Origin: Amycolatopsis suaedae | GTDB taxonomy: Bacteria > Actinomycetota > Actinomycetes > Mycobacteriales > Pseudonocardiaceae | Reading direction: 5' to 3' | NCBI RefSeq assembly: GCF_004214935.1 | Contig: NZ_SFCC01000002.1 | Coordinates: 62,001 to 126,000 of the forward strand | Length of the DNA stretch: 64,000 nucleotides | Shown here: piece after piece, positions 41,043 through 50,348 of the stretch | How the letters are laid out: every line of letters begins with the position of its first letter | Numbering within the stretch: position 1 is the first letter of the stretch | The notes under the pieces: generated by a model | Seen by the model: only the letters and a program-made list of their open reading frames with translations | Told to the model about the DNA's origin: nothing | Database searches by the model: none | Made by a program: the position numbers and the translations under genes

Positions 41043-42943
41043 AGCCGCTCCAGCGCGCCCGCCTCCACGTGCTGGCCGACCGCGCGCGGCAGCAGGTAGG
41101 CCACCGCGCCGCCGGGCTGGGTACCCCAGGGGACGGTCACGCCGGTCAGTACCCGCAGCGGTCGCACCACCCGGTAGCTGTGCCGTTCCCGTTCCCTGTC
41201 GAACGCCAGCGAGGTCTCCGGGAACGTGGCCGACGGCGTGTGCACCAGGTTGCCGCCCTCGTTGCCGAACCGCTGGACGGTCGCGCCGGCGGGCAGTACC
41301 ACCAGGCGCTTGGCGGTGAAGAAGTTCAGCGGCGGCTCGCCCCGCATCGGCAGGATCGGCCAGTCCGCCGGGTTCTCCTGCTGGTCGGCGGGGCCCGCAC
41401 CGCGGGAGGGGAACAGCGTCAGCGCGCCGAGCAGGTACTGCGCGGCGTCGGCGACGTGCTCGAACCGGACCGGCTGCTCGTCCTCGTGCCCGCCCGCGTA
41501 CCGCGCGACGCCCCAGCTTGAGCCCTCGCGGGCCAGCCGCCAGCCGGTGTCCAGCGGCTGGTCGCCGATGGCGTAGGCGGACTCGTGCACACCCAGCTCG
41601 GCGAGCCGCCTGCGCAGCACGGTCAGCACCTCGGTCGCACGCAGCGTCGGCGACGGTTCGCGGTCGGCCTTCGTCTGCGCGTCGACCTCGTGTGGCTCCT
41701 GCGGTGGCCGGGGCCTGCCCGCGACGTCCGCCTCGGCCGTCGCCCGGACCTGCTCCGGCACGAACGGCGGCCGGTGCTGGTTGGCGCGGATGTGGTCGAT
41801 CAGCTCGGGCTGCGGCGGCACACCGTACTTGCGCAGGTAGTGCGGGACGGCCGCGGGCCAGATCCAGGCGCCGTCGGTGTGGAAGGCGTCCGGTACGTCC
41901 GGGCGTCCGTTCGGGGCGAAGATGTCCGGCAGCGTGCCGGGCCGGGCCAGCGCGACCGGCGAGCGGTACAGGTAGTCCAGCACCCTGCGGACCTCGTCCG
42001 GCGGCACCGGCGGCCGGTTGACCACCGGCTTCTCGCCCTCGTTGTGTGCGTCGACGACGGCGGCCTGCACGAACGCGATACCGAGTGGCTGCCCGGCGCG
42101 GGCGGCGAGCCAGCCGGGCACCTTGCCGCGGTCGCGCGGGAACCGCTCCAGCTCGGCGGCGTAGACCTTCGCTCCTGGCCGTCCGGCCTCGCCAGGGGCG
42201 AGCCGCCAGTTCGGCTCCGCGTCGAGGTCGTAGTCGAAGTCGAAGTTGGAGTTCGAGTCCAGGGTGAACGTGCCCTGGAACCAGGTGCCGGCGCCCGGCT
42301 GGTACATGGCCGAGCGCAGCAACGTGAACAGCTGGCCGAGCTGCGCCGGCGGGGACAGCGAGACGATCAGGTCGTCGGCGACGGCCCTGACCTCCAGCTC
42401 GGCGTACCCGCCGACCTGCCGCAGCTGCGCGCCGACCCGCTGCCAGCCCTCCGGCAGGACCTTCAGGATCGTGCGGCCGATGGCCCGCAGCAACGTGCTG
42501 GGCTCCGTGCCGCCCGGCTGCGGCGGGCCCGCGGTGTCCGCCGCGAGGAAGTCGTGACGTTCCTGCCAGATGGCCTCGATCTCGTCCGGGTCGGCGCGGA
42601 CGGTGAAGTCGGTGAGCCCGAGGTCGCGTGCGCTCGCCTCGTCGGTGCCGGTCCAGCGCAGGGTCAGCGTGTCGCCGCCGTTCTGCGGTGCGACCCGGTA
42701 GATGTCCTCGGCGTAGCGGCAGTGGGTCTGCACGCTGAACGTCGACGGCGCCTCCGCCTCGGGAACGACCTTCGCCTTCGCGCCGTCGACCTCGCGGTCG
42801 AAGTCGGCGGGTGCTTCTTCGCCGGGCAGCGTCGTCAGCAGTACCGTGCCGTCGGCGGTGGAGCGCTGGGCGCGGAACACCTGTCCGTTCCACACCGTGT
42901 AAAGCGCGTCAGGCCGTTCAGCCGCGTCGATCCGGTATCGCAC
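41039..42943 (-). CDS. YezG-like immunity domain fused to TNT-type NAD glycohydrolase domain (catalytic residues present)
   Basis: A 634-residue cytosolic protein with no signal peptide or WXG domain. A central region with AGTWFQGTFTLDS, DFDYDLDAEPNW and ELERFPRDRGKVPGWL looks like a DUF600/YezG immunity domain. A Pro-rich middle follows. The last ~90 residues resemble TNT, the NAD-glycohydrolase domain of M. tuberculosis CpnT: LPAGATVQRFGNEGGN, SYRVVRPLRVLTG and TQPGGAVAYLLP. H588 and Q609 align with the essential His and Gln of TNT. It is the last gene of the toxin-associated run. It may be a toxin, an antitoxin with a decoy TNT fold, or an NAD-directed defence effector. Confidence 0.75.
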   Translation of the reverse strand: MRYRIDAAERPDALYTVWNGQVFRAQRSTADGTVLLTTLPGEEAPADFDREVDGAKAKVVPEAEAPSTFSVQTHCRYAEDIYRVAPQNGGDTLTLRWTGTDEASARDLGLTDFTVRADPDEIEAIWQERHDFLAADTAGPPQPGGTEPSTLLRAIGRTILKVLPEGWQRVGAQLRQVGGYAELEVRAVADDLIVSLSPPAQLGQLFTLLRSAMYQPGAGTWFQGTFTLDSNSNFDFDYDLDAEPNWRLAPGEAGRPGAKVYAAELERFPRDRGKVPGWLAARAGQPLGIAFVQAAVVDAHNEGEKPVVNRPPVPPDEVRRVLDYLYRSPVALARPGTLPDIFAPNGRPDVPDAFHTDGAWIWPAAVPHYLRKYGVPPQPELIDHIRANQHRPPFVPEQVRATAEADVAGRPRPPQEPHEVDAQTKADREPSPTLRATEVLTVLRRRLAELGVHESAYAIGDQPLDTGWRLAREGSSWGVARYAGGHEDEQPVRFEHVADAAQYLLGALTLFPSRGAGPADQQENPADWPILPMRGEPPLNFFTAKRLVVLPAGATVQRFGNEGGNLVHTPSATFPETSLAFDRERERHSYRVVRPLRVLTGVTVPWGTQPGGAVAYLLPRAVGQHVEAGALERL

Positions 42944-42995
42944 CGTGGGCCCCCTTGTCCCCTCGAATCAGCCCGCACAAATCTAGCCGGGTGCG

Positions 42996-44387
42996 TCACG
43001 GCAGCGGGTAGCGGTGCCGCCAGTCGGTGTCGCCCACATCGGTGAACACGGCCAGCGCGTCCTCGGCCGCCGTCTCGACCACCGTGCGGAGCTGCAGCTT
43101 CTCCAGCCAGTCCGGCCGGATGGCCCCCTCCCCGTACCACGCGCCCACGATGTTGCCGCAGATCGAACCGGTGGAGTCACTGTCCCCGTCGTGATTGACC
43201 GACGCCAGCAGCGCGGCGTTGGGGTTGTCGGTGGCCAGCGCCGCGTAGACGGCGATGGCGAGCGCTCCCTCGCCGACGCCGCCGCGGCCCAGCTGGGCGA
43301 CCAGTTCCGGGGTCGGCTTGCCCCGTCCGGCCAGCGCGACGGCCGCGTCGAGCGCGCCGGACTGCTCCTCGTGCCCGTTCCAGCGGACCAGCTGGGTGCG
43401 CGCACCGTCGAGTGCCTGGTGCAGGTCGGCCCCGCGGACCAGGTGGTGGACGAGCACCGCGAGCGCACCTGCGGACAGGTAGCCGCTGGGGTGGCTGTGC
43501 GTGAGCGCGGCGGCCGCGGCACCGACCTCGAAGACCTCGGCCGGGTCGTCCGACCACAGTGCGGCAGGCGCCGCCCGCATGACCCCGCCGCAGCCCTTGG
43601 AGTTGTTCAGGGTGTGGGTGAACGTGCCGATCTCGCCGGTCGCGCCGTAGCCCTTCAACGCGAAGAAGCAGGTGGCACCGGGGGCACGGCGGCGGAACAG
43701 GTCCTTGATCCCCATCAGCCAGCCGTCCGGCTCAGCGGTGGTGTCGCGCGGTCCGCGTGCCTTCTCCCATGGCACGCCCTGCGTGTGCAGCCAGCGCTGG
43801 TAGGCCAGCTGCAGCGAAAGCCGCATTGTCGACATGTCGCCTTGTCCGGTGACCAGTCGCCGGTGCCGCTCGCGGATCAGCCCGTCCAGGGTGAACAGCG
43901 TCATCTGGGTGTCGTCGGTGATCCGGCCGACGCCGTCGTAGTCGGCGATGTAGTCGGTCAGCCCCTCCGGGCCGGTGGCCTGGCGAATGCGGTCCATCGG
44001 CTTGGACTCGATCGGCGCCCCGAGCGCGTCACCCACCGCGCCGGCGAGCAGGCTGCCCCGCCACTTCTCCCTGGAGACGGGTCCGAGTGCGGCGGGAGCG
44101 GCGACCCGCACCGGCTGGGTCGTTTCCGGTCCGGGCGGCAACGGCGGAGGCGGTGGATACGGCGTCCACGCCTTGGCCGGCCGCAGCGTCTCCGGATCGG
44201 CGTCGACGGTGGGCTGCCTGGTCAGGTAACGCCTGCCCTTGCGGTCGGTGGCCAGGTACAGCTCGACCCGCATCACCTCGTCGGGCTCGCGCAGCGGCGG
44301 CGGTGCGTCGTTCAGTTGCCGCTGTCGTTCGAGCAGCCGGGACAGCACGCCGAGGTCGTTGTCGCTGAGCCAGTGGTCACCGGCCAC
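42996..44387 (-). CDS. ADP-ribosylglycohydrolase (intact active site)
   Basis: A 463-residue protein. Residues 1-~100 are a variable region with a polyproline stretch. The ARH fold starts at WRGSLLAGAVGDALGAPIE and has the metal-binding ITDDTQMTLF (T157-D158-D159-T160) and NHDGDSDSTGSICGNIVGA (D400, D402, D404). These are the dinuclear-magnesium residues of active ADP-ribosyl-protein or -DNA hydrolases. The toxin upstream carries two ADP-ribosyltransferase-like domains, so this is the likely enzymatic antidote, as in the Tre1-Tri1 pair of Serratia. It follows the degenerate paralogue by one base. Confidence 0.85.
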   Translation of the reverse strand: MAGDHWLSDNDLGVLSRLLERQRQLNDAPPPLREPDEVMRVELYLATDRKGRRYLTRQPTVDADPETLRPAKAWTPYPPPPPLPPGPETTQPVRVAAPAALGPVSREKWRGSLLAGAVGDALGAPIESKPMDRIRQATGPEGLTDYIADYDGVGRITDDTQMTLFTLDGLIRERHRRLVTGQGDMSTMRLSLQLAYQRWLHTQGVPWEKARGPRDTTAEPDGWLMGIKDLFRRRAPGATCFFALKGYGATGEIGTFTHTLNNSKGCGGVMRAAPAALWSDDPAEVFEVGAAAAALTHSHPSGYLSAGALAVLVHHLVRGADLHQALDGARTQLVRWNGHEEQSGALDAAVALAGRGKPTPELVAQLGRGGVGEGALAIAVYAALATDNPNAALLASVNHDGDSDSTGSICGNIVGAWYGEGAIRPDWLEKLQLRTVVETAAEDALAVFTDVGDTDWRHRYPLP

Positions 44388-44388
44388 G

Positions 44389-46467
44389 TCAGTACGCCTT
44401 CGGGTAACGCTTCTGCCAGTCGGCCTGCCGGTCCGGCTCGCGGCCGACGCCGAAGCGGTGGAAGTACCGGAACACGTCCTCGGCGATGTTGTCGATCAGC
44501 CCGAGGTGCGGCAGCAGGGCGACCCAGTCGGCGGGCAGGCCGGGCACCCCGTAGCAGCCACCGAGCAGCGCGCCGGTGATCGCGCACGTCACCGACGAGC
44601 GGCCGGACTGGCCCGCCGCCAGCCGCAGTGCCGCGCGTGGGTCGGTCCCCTCGGCCAGCACGGCGAACAACGCACGGTCCAGTACTGACCGCGGAGTCCT
44701 GCCGTCGCCGAGCGTCTCGATCTGCTCGGACCGGTTCGCGGCGCGGTTCACCCGCATGTCGACAACGGCCTTCAGCCGGGCACGCAGCGGTGAGCCGTCC
44801 GGTTCGTCCCTCATCAGCAGGAGGACCTGCAACATCGGTGACGGCGGCACTTCCAGGCCGGCGCCGGAGTCCCGGCGGAACAGCATGTGCAGCAGCGTCA
44901 CCAGCAGGTCGACGTCCTCGGTCAGCTCGGGTCCGGCCGCGGCGCCGATCAGCTCGCGGGCGACGGCCTGCACGTAGGCGAGGTCGATGCCGTCGACAGG
45001 AGTGCCACCCGCTGTGGTGGCCGCCAGCGCGGTGGCCAGCAGCGTCGAGTACTCCTGTGGTGCCGGCCCGGTTCCCGCGGTGACCGCGTTCAGCCAGCCT
45101 TCCGGCCGCCCGACCGCGGGCAGCGCGGCAGGCACGGTCGCCGTCTCGTTGACCGGCGGGATGCCCCGGATCACGGCCTCGGTCTGGAACAGCGCCTGCC
45201 GGGTGAGCCCGCCACGCGGCAGGGGCTCGCCGTTCCACGCCCCGGCTTCGTCGAACACCGTGCCGATCGAGTCGCCGAGCGCGAACCCGATGTAGGCGCC
45301 GAGCACCCGGTTCCAGGCGTAGTTGCTGCCCTCCACGGGCAGCGGCTGGACCGGGAACTTGCCGAACGTCCACGGCACCGGGTTCGGCTTGCCGGCCGAG
45401 TCGATGTGGGCGACCAGTCCGTTCGCCCACAGGTCCTCGGGCCACTCCGGGGTGGCGCCGGTGTGTGGTGCGCGCAGGTTGCGGAAGCGGATGGCGAAGC
45501 CACGCGCGTAGCTCAGGCACTCCTCGGTGGTCAGCTCGTAGCCGTACCGGCGGGCGACGGCAGCCACCGACGGCAGCGTGCCGGACAGCACGCGTGGCGG
45601 GTCGAGCTGGAACTCCGCGGCCAGTGCCGTCGCCGCTTCCGTGACCGGGGCGCTGACCTCGGGCGACACCTCGTCGACGGGCGCGGGCGAGTCCGGTGCC
45701 TTCGTCCCGTTGATGTACTGCCCGAGCGTGGTCAGCCGCTCGCCACCCGGACGGTTCAGGTTCAGCTCCAGCCACGCGGGCTGGTCGCCGGTGATCTCGT
45801 TCTGCCGCTGCCACACCTGCCGCGGGGTGGCTCGCCGCCAGCGGGTGACGTCCGGCGGGATCTGCTGCGACGAGGTGTAGGCCAGGACGCGGTGCCGGAC
45901 GTCGGCGAGGTACTCACCGTTGTCGTCGACCAGGAACAGCAGCTCGGTGTCGGCGAGCTGGCGCAGGAACTGGTCCTCGGTCAGCCAGTCGACGATCTTG
46001 TAGTGCCACAGCTTCTCCGCCGTGGTCCGTGCCTCCGGCAGACCTCGCCACCGCGGACCCGTGTGGTACTTCGGGTTCTTCCTGATTTCGCCGGTGGGCT
46101 CGGTCCAGTACATGACGGCCCACTCCGGCGTCTCGTCCAGCCACGGCAGCAACGCCGGGTCGAACTCCGGGTCGACGACCGGAACCGGTTCCGGTTCGGG
46201 TGGGGTCATGGCCGCGGCGAAGTGCCGCGGCTCGCCGCCGTCGTCGGGAACGAACAGCACCGGCGTCGGGAACAGGCCCTTGCCGATGTCGGTGCGGTCG
46301 AGGTAGGCCGCCGCGTTGTACGGCACCGCCCATCCTTTGCCGCTGCGGACGACGTGCTCGGTGCGTACGCGCAGCGCCGACGGACCGACCGTGCGGTCGC
46401 CGTCGGGGTGCTCACGCAACCACGTCTCGACGCGGCTGATGGCCTGCTCTGCGGTCAGCTGGTTCAT
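44389..46467 (-). CDS. YrhB/Imm35-like and SseB-like domains fused to a degenerate ARH domain (copy 1)
   Basis: A 692-residue multidomain protein. Residues ~1-90 (GWAVPYNAAAYLDRTDIGKG, LFVPDDGGEPRHF) resemble YrhB/Imm35 immunity domains. Residues ~180-260 (LLFLVDDNGEYLA, RVLAYTSSQQIP, WRRATPRQVW) resemble SseB. From ~375 on it follows the ARH fold (GAYIGFALGDSIGTVFD), but the acidic sites read LTRQALFQT and GQSGRSSVTCAITG instead of ITDDTQ and DGDSDSTG. It should not hydrolyse ADP-ribose and may bind it or block the toxin. Its ATG overlaps the upstream stop (ATGA). Confidence 0.7.
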   Translation of the reverse strand: MNQLTAEQAISRVETWLREHPDGDRTVGPSALRVRTEHVVRSGKGWAVPYNAAAYLDRTDIGKGLFPTPVLFVPDDGGEPRHFAAAMTPPEPEPVPVVDPEFDPALLPWLDETPEWAVMYWTEPTGEIRKNPKYHTGPRWRGLPEARTTAEKLWHYKIVDWLTEDQFLRQLADTELLFLVDDNGEYLADVRHRVLAYTSSQQIPPDVTRWRRATPRQVWQRQNEITGDQPAWLELNLNRPGGERLTTLGQYINGTKAPDSPAPVDEVSPEVSAPVTEAATALAAEFQLDPPRVLSGTLPSVAAVARRYGYELTTEECLSYARGFAIRFRNLRAPHTGATPEWPEDLWANGLVAHIDSAGKPNPVPWTFGKFPVQPLPVEGSNYAWNRVLGAYIGFALGDSIGTVFDEAGAWNGEPLPRGGLTRQALFQTEAVIRGIPPVNETATVPAALPAVGRPEGWLNAVTAGTGPAPQEYSTLLATALAATTAGGTPVDGIDLAYVQAVARELIGAAAGPELTEDVDLLVTLLHMLFRRDSGAGLEVPPSPMLQVLLLMRDEPDGSPLRARLKAVVDMRVNRAANRSEQIETLGDGRTPRSVLDRALFAVLAEGTDPRAALRLAAGQSGRSSVTCAITGALLGGCYGVPGLPADWVALLPHLGLIDNIAEDVFRYFHRFGVGREPDRQADWQKRYPKAY

Positions 46468-48659
46468 CGTCGCGGGTACCGCCTTGCCCATTCCGGCCTG
46501 TCGAACACCGGCGACGTCCGCTCGAAATGCCAGAACGCGTCGGTGGCCAGGTTCTGCACGAGGTAACGAAGCTCCAGCTTGCTCAGCCAGTGCTGAGGCA
46601 GGCCGGGGATGCCGTGGTACGCGCCGATCAGCGCGCCGGCGAGCGCGCCGGTCAGCGCGCTGCGCCCGGAGTGGTTGACCGCCCGCAGCAAGGCGTCCTC
46701 CGGGTAGTTCTCGAACCCGGCGACCGCTGCGATCACCTGGCCGAGCACGGTGCGCGTGTCGCGCCCGGCGCCGAGCGACTCGGGATCACGCAGCTCCCGC
46801 AGGCCCGGCCGGTTCAACGCGGGCAGCGTCTCGTCGACCAGGGCGGTGAGTTCCTCCCCGGCTCCGGCGACCGCTTCGCGTCCGCAGGCCCACAGCGGCG
46901 AGGCGACCGGGTCCTTGGTGAACGCCTTCTCGAACACCAGCGCCAGGTAGCCGGCGGCGTCGAGATCGAAGCCCTGCTGGTGGGTGAGGCCGGCGAGCGT
47001 CCGCGTCGCGGCGGTGACCCCGCCGGGCAGGGCGGTGTCCGGCCCACCGGCGGTGAGTACACCGGGCATCGCGGCCAGCAGTGCGGCCGGTCCGGTTCCG
47101 GTGCCCGGCTCCTCGACGGCCAGGCGGCGGATCGCGTCCAGCTCCGCCGGGTCGGGATCGCGCTTGGCGTGCAGGCCGGAGACCTTGATCAGCCAGCCGT
47201 CGTCCTCGACCGGGGCGGGCTCGCCCTGGGTCCGTAGCCAGCGCAGCAGCCCGCGGGCCGCCGCCGGGGCGAACTGCGCGTGGGCTTCGGGGTTCTCCCG
47301 GTGCGGGCTGCGGATCACGCCCTCGGTCAGGAACAGCAGCCGCTGCGTCAGCGGACCGAGCCGCGCGGGTTGATCCGGCTCGGGGACCAGCTCGGTGAGC
47401 CCCTGGGCGCCGAACCGCTGCTCGATCTCCGCCCTGGTCAGGCCGTCGACGGTCGACCCGAGCGCCTCGCCGAGCGCGAACCCGGCGTACGCGCCTGCCA
47501 CCCGCTGCCAGCCGTAGCGGAAGCCGGGGTAGCCGTAGAAGAAGTACTTGCCGAACCGGTCGGTGACCGGGACGACCTTGCCGTCGTCGTCGTACCAGGG
47601 CATCAGCCCGTTCGCGGCGAGGTTGTCCGGCCAGCGGACCCCGCCGGCCCGCTTGTGCAACCTCTCCCACGTCCAGCCGAGGACGGTGAGCTGGCACTCG
47701 CGTTCGGTGAGCGTGAAGCCGCGTTGCCTGGCTTTCTCGGCCGGCCCGATGGGCTTCCCGACCGGCTCATCGACGCCGAGCCGCTCCGCGGCCTCGGCAG
47801 CCAGGCGAGTCAGGCCGTCGGAGACCTCCGGCGCGGCCGCGACCTCGTCGACGATCGGCGCGGTGTACGGGAACCGTTCCAGTACACCGGTCAGCTCAGC
47901 CGCGGTGATCTTCTGCAGGTAGGGCGGGCAGCCGTAGACGTAGAAGGTCGTCGCGGGCTCGTCCTCCAGCAGCTTGCGGACGTCGACGTGCCGCCAGTGG
48001 CGCGTTCCCGCGCGCAGCCGTTCCGACGAGGTGTAGACGTCCAGCTCGCGGACGCCGTCGCGGTCGCGTACGTGGGAGAGGTCGAGCGATCCGTCCTCCA
48101 GCAGCGGGACGAACACCCGCCGCGCCGACACGCCGACGACCATCGTCTCGTGGTCGATCCAGCCGTTGAGGCGGCACGCCAGCAGCCACTCCACCTCGCT
48201 GATCGGCCGGGGCATGCCACGGCGGACCGGACCGGGCAGGTAGCCGGGGTTGGCCCGCTCCTCGCCGGTGCGTCCCTGTCCCGGTACGACGCGGTAGTAG
48301 CCCGCCACCGCCCGCTCCGGGACGCCGATGTCACCGATCCCGGCGTCGCGGAACTCGGGGTCGACGAACTCGCCCCAGTACTCCCTGGACCGCCACTGGA
48401 TCGGGATGCTGATGCCACCCGGCTGCGGGTTGGCGTGCCGTAGGTCGCCCTGCGGCTCCCTGACCAGGACGTACGGCATCGGGAACAGGCTGGCGGTGAA
48501 CTCGCCGGTCTCCAGGTACTTGAGCGTGTTGTACGGCACCGACCAGCCCTCGGGGATCCGGTGGACGTTGTCCCGGTCCACCCCGACGGTTGGCTCGTCG
48601 CCGTCGGCTCCCTCCCGGAGCCATTCGTCGACCTTGGCGATCGCTTCAGCCGCTTCCAC
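46464..48659 (-). CDS. YrhB/Imm35-like and SseB-like domains fused to a degenerate ARH domain (copy 2)
   Basis: A 731-residue paralogue of the next gene. The N-terminal GWSVPYNTLKYLETGEFTAS is a clear YrhB/Imm35-like pattern. The middle part VFVPLLEDGSLDLSHV, ELDVYTSSERLR and HWRHVDVRKLL matches SseB. The C-terminal half (GAYAGFALGEALGSTVD) follows ARH, yet the catalytic loop is VNHSGRSALTGALAGALIG, so the three Asp of the intact enzyme are Ser, Arg and Ala. It starts directly after the TNT-like gene stop. A likely binding-type immunity protein for the papain or ADP-ribosyltransferase domains. Confidence 0.7.
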   Translation of the reverse strand: MEAAEAIAKVDEWLREGADGDEPTVGVDRDNVHRIPEGWSVPYNTLKYLETGEFTASLFPMPYVLVREPQGDLRHANPQPGGISIPIQWRSREYWGEFVDPEFRDAGIGDIGVPERAVAGYYRVVPGQGRTGEERANPGYLPGPVRRGMPRPISEVEWLLACRLNGWIDHETMVVGVSARRVFVPLLEDGSLDLSHVRDRDGVRELDVYTSSERLRAGTRHWRHVDVRKLLEDEPATTFYVYGCPPYLQKITAAELTGVLERFPYTAPIVDEVAAAPEVSDGLTRLAAEAAERLGVDEPVGKPIGPAEKARQRGFTLTERECQLTVLGWTWERLHKRAGGVRWPDNLAANGLMPWYDDDGKVVPVTDRFGKYFFYGYPGFRYGWQRVAGAYAGFALGEALGSTVDGLTRAEIEQRFGAQGLTELVPEPDQPARLGPLTQRLLFLTEGVIRSPHRENPEAHAQFAPAAARGLLRWLRTQGEPAPVEDDGWLIKVSGLHAKRDPDPAELDAIRRLAVEEPGTGTGPAALLAAMPGVLTAGGPDTALPGGVTAATRTLAGLTHQQGFDLDAAGYLALVFEKAFTKDPVASPLWACGREAVAGAGEELTALVDETLPALNRPGLRELRDPESLGAGRDTRTVLGQVIAAVAGFENYPEDALLRAVNHSGRSALTGALAGALIGAYHGIPGLPQHWLSKLELRYLVQNLATDAFWHFERTSPVFDRPEWARRYPRR

Positions 48660-50345
48660 TCAGCTGAGTCCTTCCAGGCTCGCGTCGGCGAGGTGCTCGA
48701 CGATGGTCTTCGGCAGTACGTACGCGACCGCGCCGCCGGGCAGGGCGTCCACCGGGTGGGCGACACCGGTGACCGCGTACAGCGCGCGCGTCAGCCGGTA
48801 GCGGCGCCGCGTGTGCTCCGCGTCCAGCGGGAGCGAGGTCATGGGAAACCGTACGCCATCGGCGTAGAGCACGTTGCCGGTTTCGGCACCGAACCGCACC
48901 AGCACCGTGCCGGCGGGCAGCCGGACCAGCCGCTTGGCGCCCAGCGTCTCCAGGCCGGGTTCACCCTCGGCGGGCCGGACCGGCCAGTCGACCGGCTCGT
49001 CACCCGTGGCCGGTTCGGTCAGCAGGGTGCCCAGTAGGTGGGTCGTGGCGTCGGCGAGCCGGTCGAACCGCACCCCGTCGACCTCCCAGTGCGTGCCCGT
49101 GTGGTGCAGCGAGGGGACGCCGGGCTCGGCAGTGCCGAGCCGGTAGGCCGAGTCGGGAACGCCGTACTCGCCGAGGCGCTGCCGCAACGTGGCCAGCAGG
49201 TCACCGGCGTTCGGCGTCGCGTCCGGGGTGGTCTCCGGCTCGTACTGGTTGGCCGCAGGCCGGGGCTGGCCGAGCAGCTCGGCCGCTGCCGTCAGCCGGA
49301 TCACCCGGTCGACGTAGCCGAGCCGGTAGTCGCGGGCGCGGACGTGGGCGAGGAAGTCCGGGTCCGGCGGCAGGCCGTACTTGCGCAGGTAGTACGGCAC
49401 GGAGGCATGCCAGATCCAGAGCCCGTCGGTGAGGTAGCGCTCGGGGACGTCCGGCGGCTGGTCCAGCGCGAAGATGTCCGGCCCCGGCTGGTCGCCGACC
49501 AGCACCGGCTGGGCGGCGTCGAGGTAACCCAGGACCTTCTCGGCCTCGCCGTCGGGCAGCGGCGGCCGGTCGACGACCGGTGGTGCGCCCTCGCTGTAGG
49601 CGTCGACGATCCGCGCGTGCTGGAACACCACGGCCAGCGGCAGCCCCGCCCGTCGACGCCACCACAGCGGCACGTGCTCGTCCTCGCGGGGGAACCGGGC
49701 CAGCTCGGCGGCGTGCGCGGCGGTGTCCGGGGCGGTCCGCCAGGCCGGCTCGGAGTCGTTGTCGAAGTCGACGTCGAACGAACCGTCCCTGCTCAGCACG
49801 TAGGTGGCCCGCAACCAGGTGCCCCGGCCCGGCTCGTAGCGGCCTGCCCGCAGCTGCGCCAGCATGCCGCTCAGCTCGGGCGGCGCCGACCAGTACAGCG
49901 TCTCGGCGTCGGAGCGGGTGGTCAGCTCCAGCTCGGCGTAGCGGTCGAGCTGGCGGAACTCCACGACCAGCCGCTGTGCGTCGGTGTGCTCGGTCTCGGT
50001 CAGCAGCCGGTGCAGCAGCTGCCCGACGACGATGAGCTGTTCCCGCTCCTCGTCCTCGGTCAGTTTCGTCGCCGCCGGCAGCTCGTCGGCCGTGTCGACA
50101 CGGACCTGCCACAGCGCGGTCAGCTGCTCGGGACGTGCCGAGTCGGCCCCCTCCGGGCCCACGCCGAGCACCGCCGCGAGCTGCGGGTCCTGCCCGGTCC
50201 AGGTCAGTGCGTAGGCCGGCGGCGTGAAGTCGCCGACGAGGAACGTCTCGTCCTTGTACCTGGCATAGGTACGCAGCAGGTATCCCGCGAACTCGCCGTG
50301 GTGCGGCTTCTGCTCGCGGACGCCCTGCTCCCCCTGTCGCGTCAT
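48660..50345 (-). CDS. YezG-like domain fused to a TNT fold lacking catalytic residues
   Basis: A 561-residue paralogue of the last gene of the run. The YezG-like part reads RGTWLRATYVLSRDG, DVDFDNDSEPAW and ELARFPREDEHVPLWW. The TNT-like end reads LPAGTVLVRFGAETGN, RRYRLTRALYAVTG and LPGGAVAYVLP. The positions of the TNT His and Gln are R514 and L535, so hydrolysis of NAD is unlikely. It lacks the first ~85 residues of its paralogue. A decoy or immunity role is suggested. It lies 3 bases after the six-gene array. Confidence 0.7.
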   Translation of the reverse strand: MTRQGEQGVREQKPHHGEFAGYLLRTYARYKDETFLVGDFTPPAYALTWTGQDPQLAAVLGVGPEGADSARPEQLTALWQVRVDTADELPAATKLTEDEEREQLIVVGQLLHRLLTETEHTDAQRLVVEFRQLDRYAELELTTRSDAETLYWSAPPELSGMLAQLRAGRYEPGRGTWLRATYVLSRDGSFDVDFDNDSEPAWRTAPDTAAHAAELARFPREDEHVPLWWRRRAGLPLAVVFQHARIVDAYSEGAPPVVDRPPLPDGEAEKVLGYLDAAQPVLVGDQPGPDIFALDQPPDVPERYLTDGLWIWHASVPYYLRKYGLPPDPDFLAHVRARDYRLGYVDRVIRLTAAAELLGQPRPAANQYEPETTPDATPNAGDLLATLRQRLGEYGVPDSAYRLGTAEPGVPSLHHTGTHWEVDGVRFDRLADATTHLLGTLLTEPATGDEPVDWPVRPAEGEPGLETLGAKRLVRLPAGTVLVRFGAETGNVLYADGVRFPMTSLPLDAEHTRRRYRLTRALYAVTGVAHPVDALPGGAVAYVLPKTIVEHLADASLEGLS

Positions 50346-50348
50346 CTG

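Noticed and set aside
42996..44387. The ARH protein considered as a dinitrogenase-type DraG regulator
   Set aside because: The context contains no nitrogen-fixation gene, while ART-like toxin domains lie in the same gene run, so an antidote role fits better.
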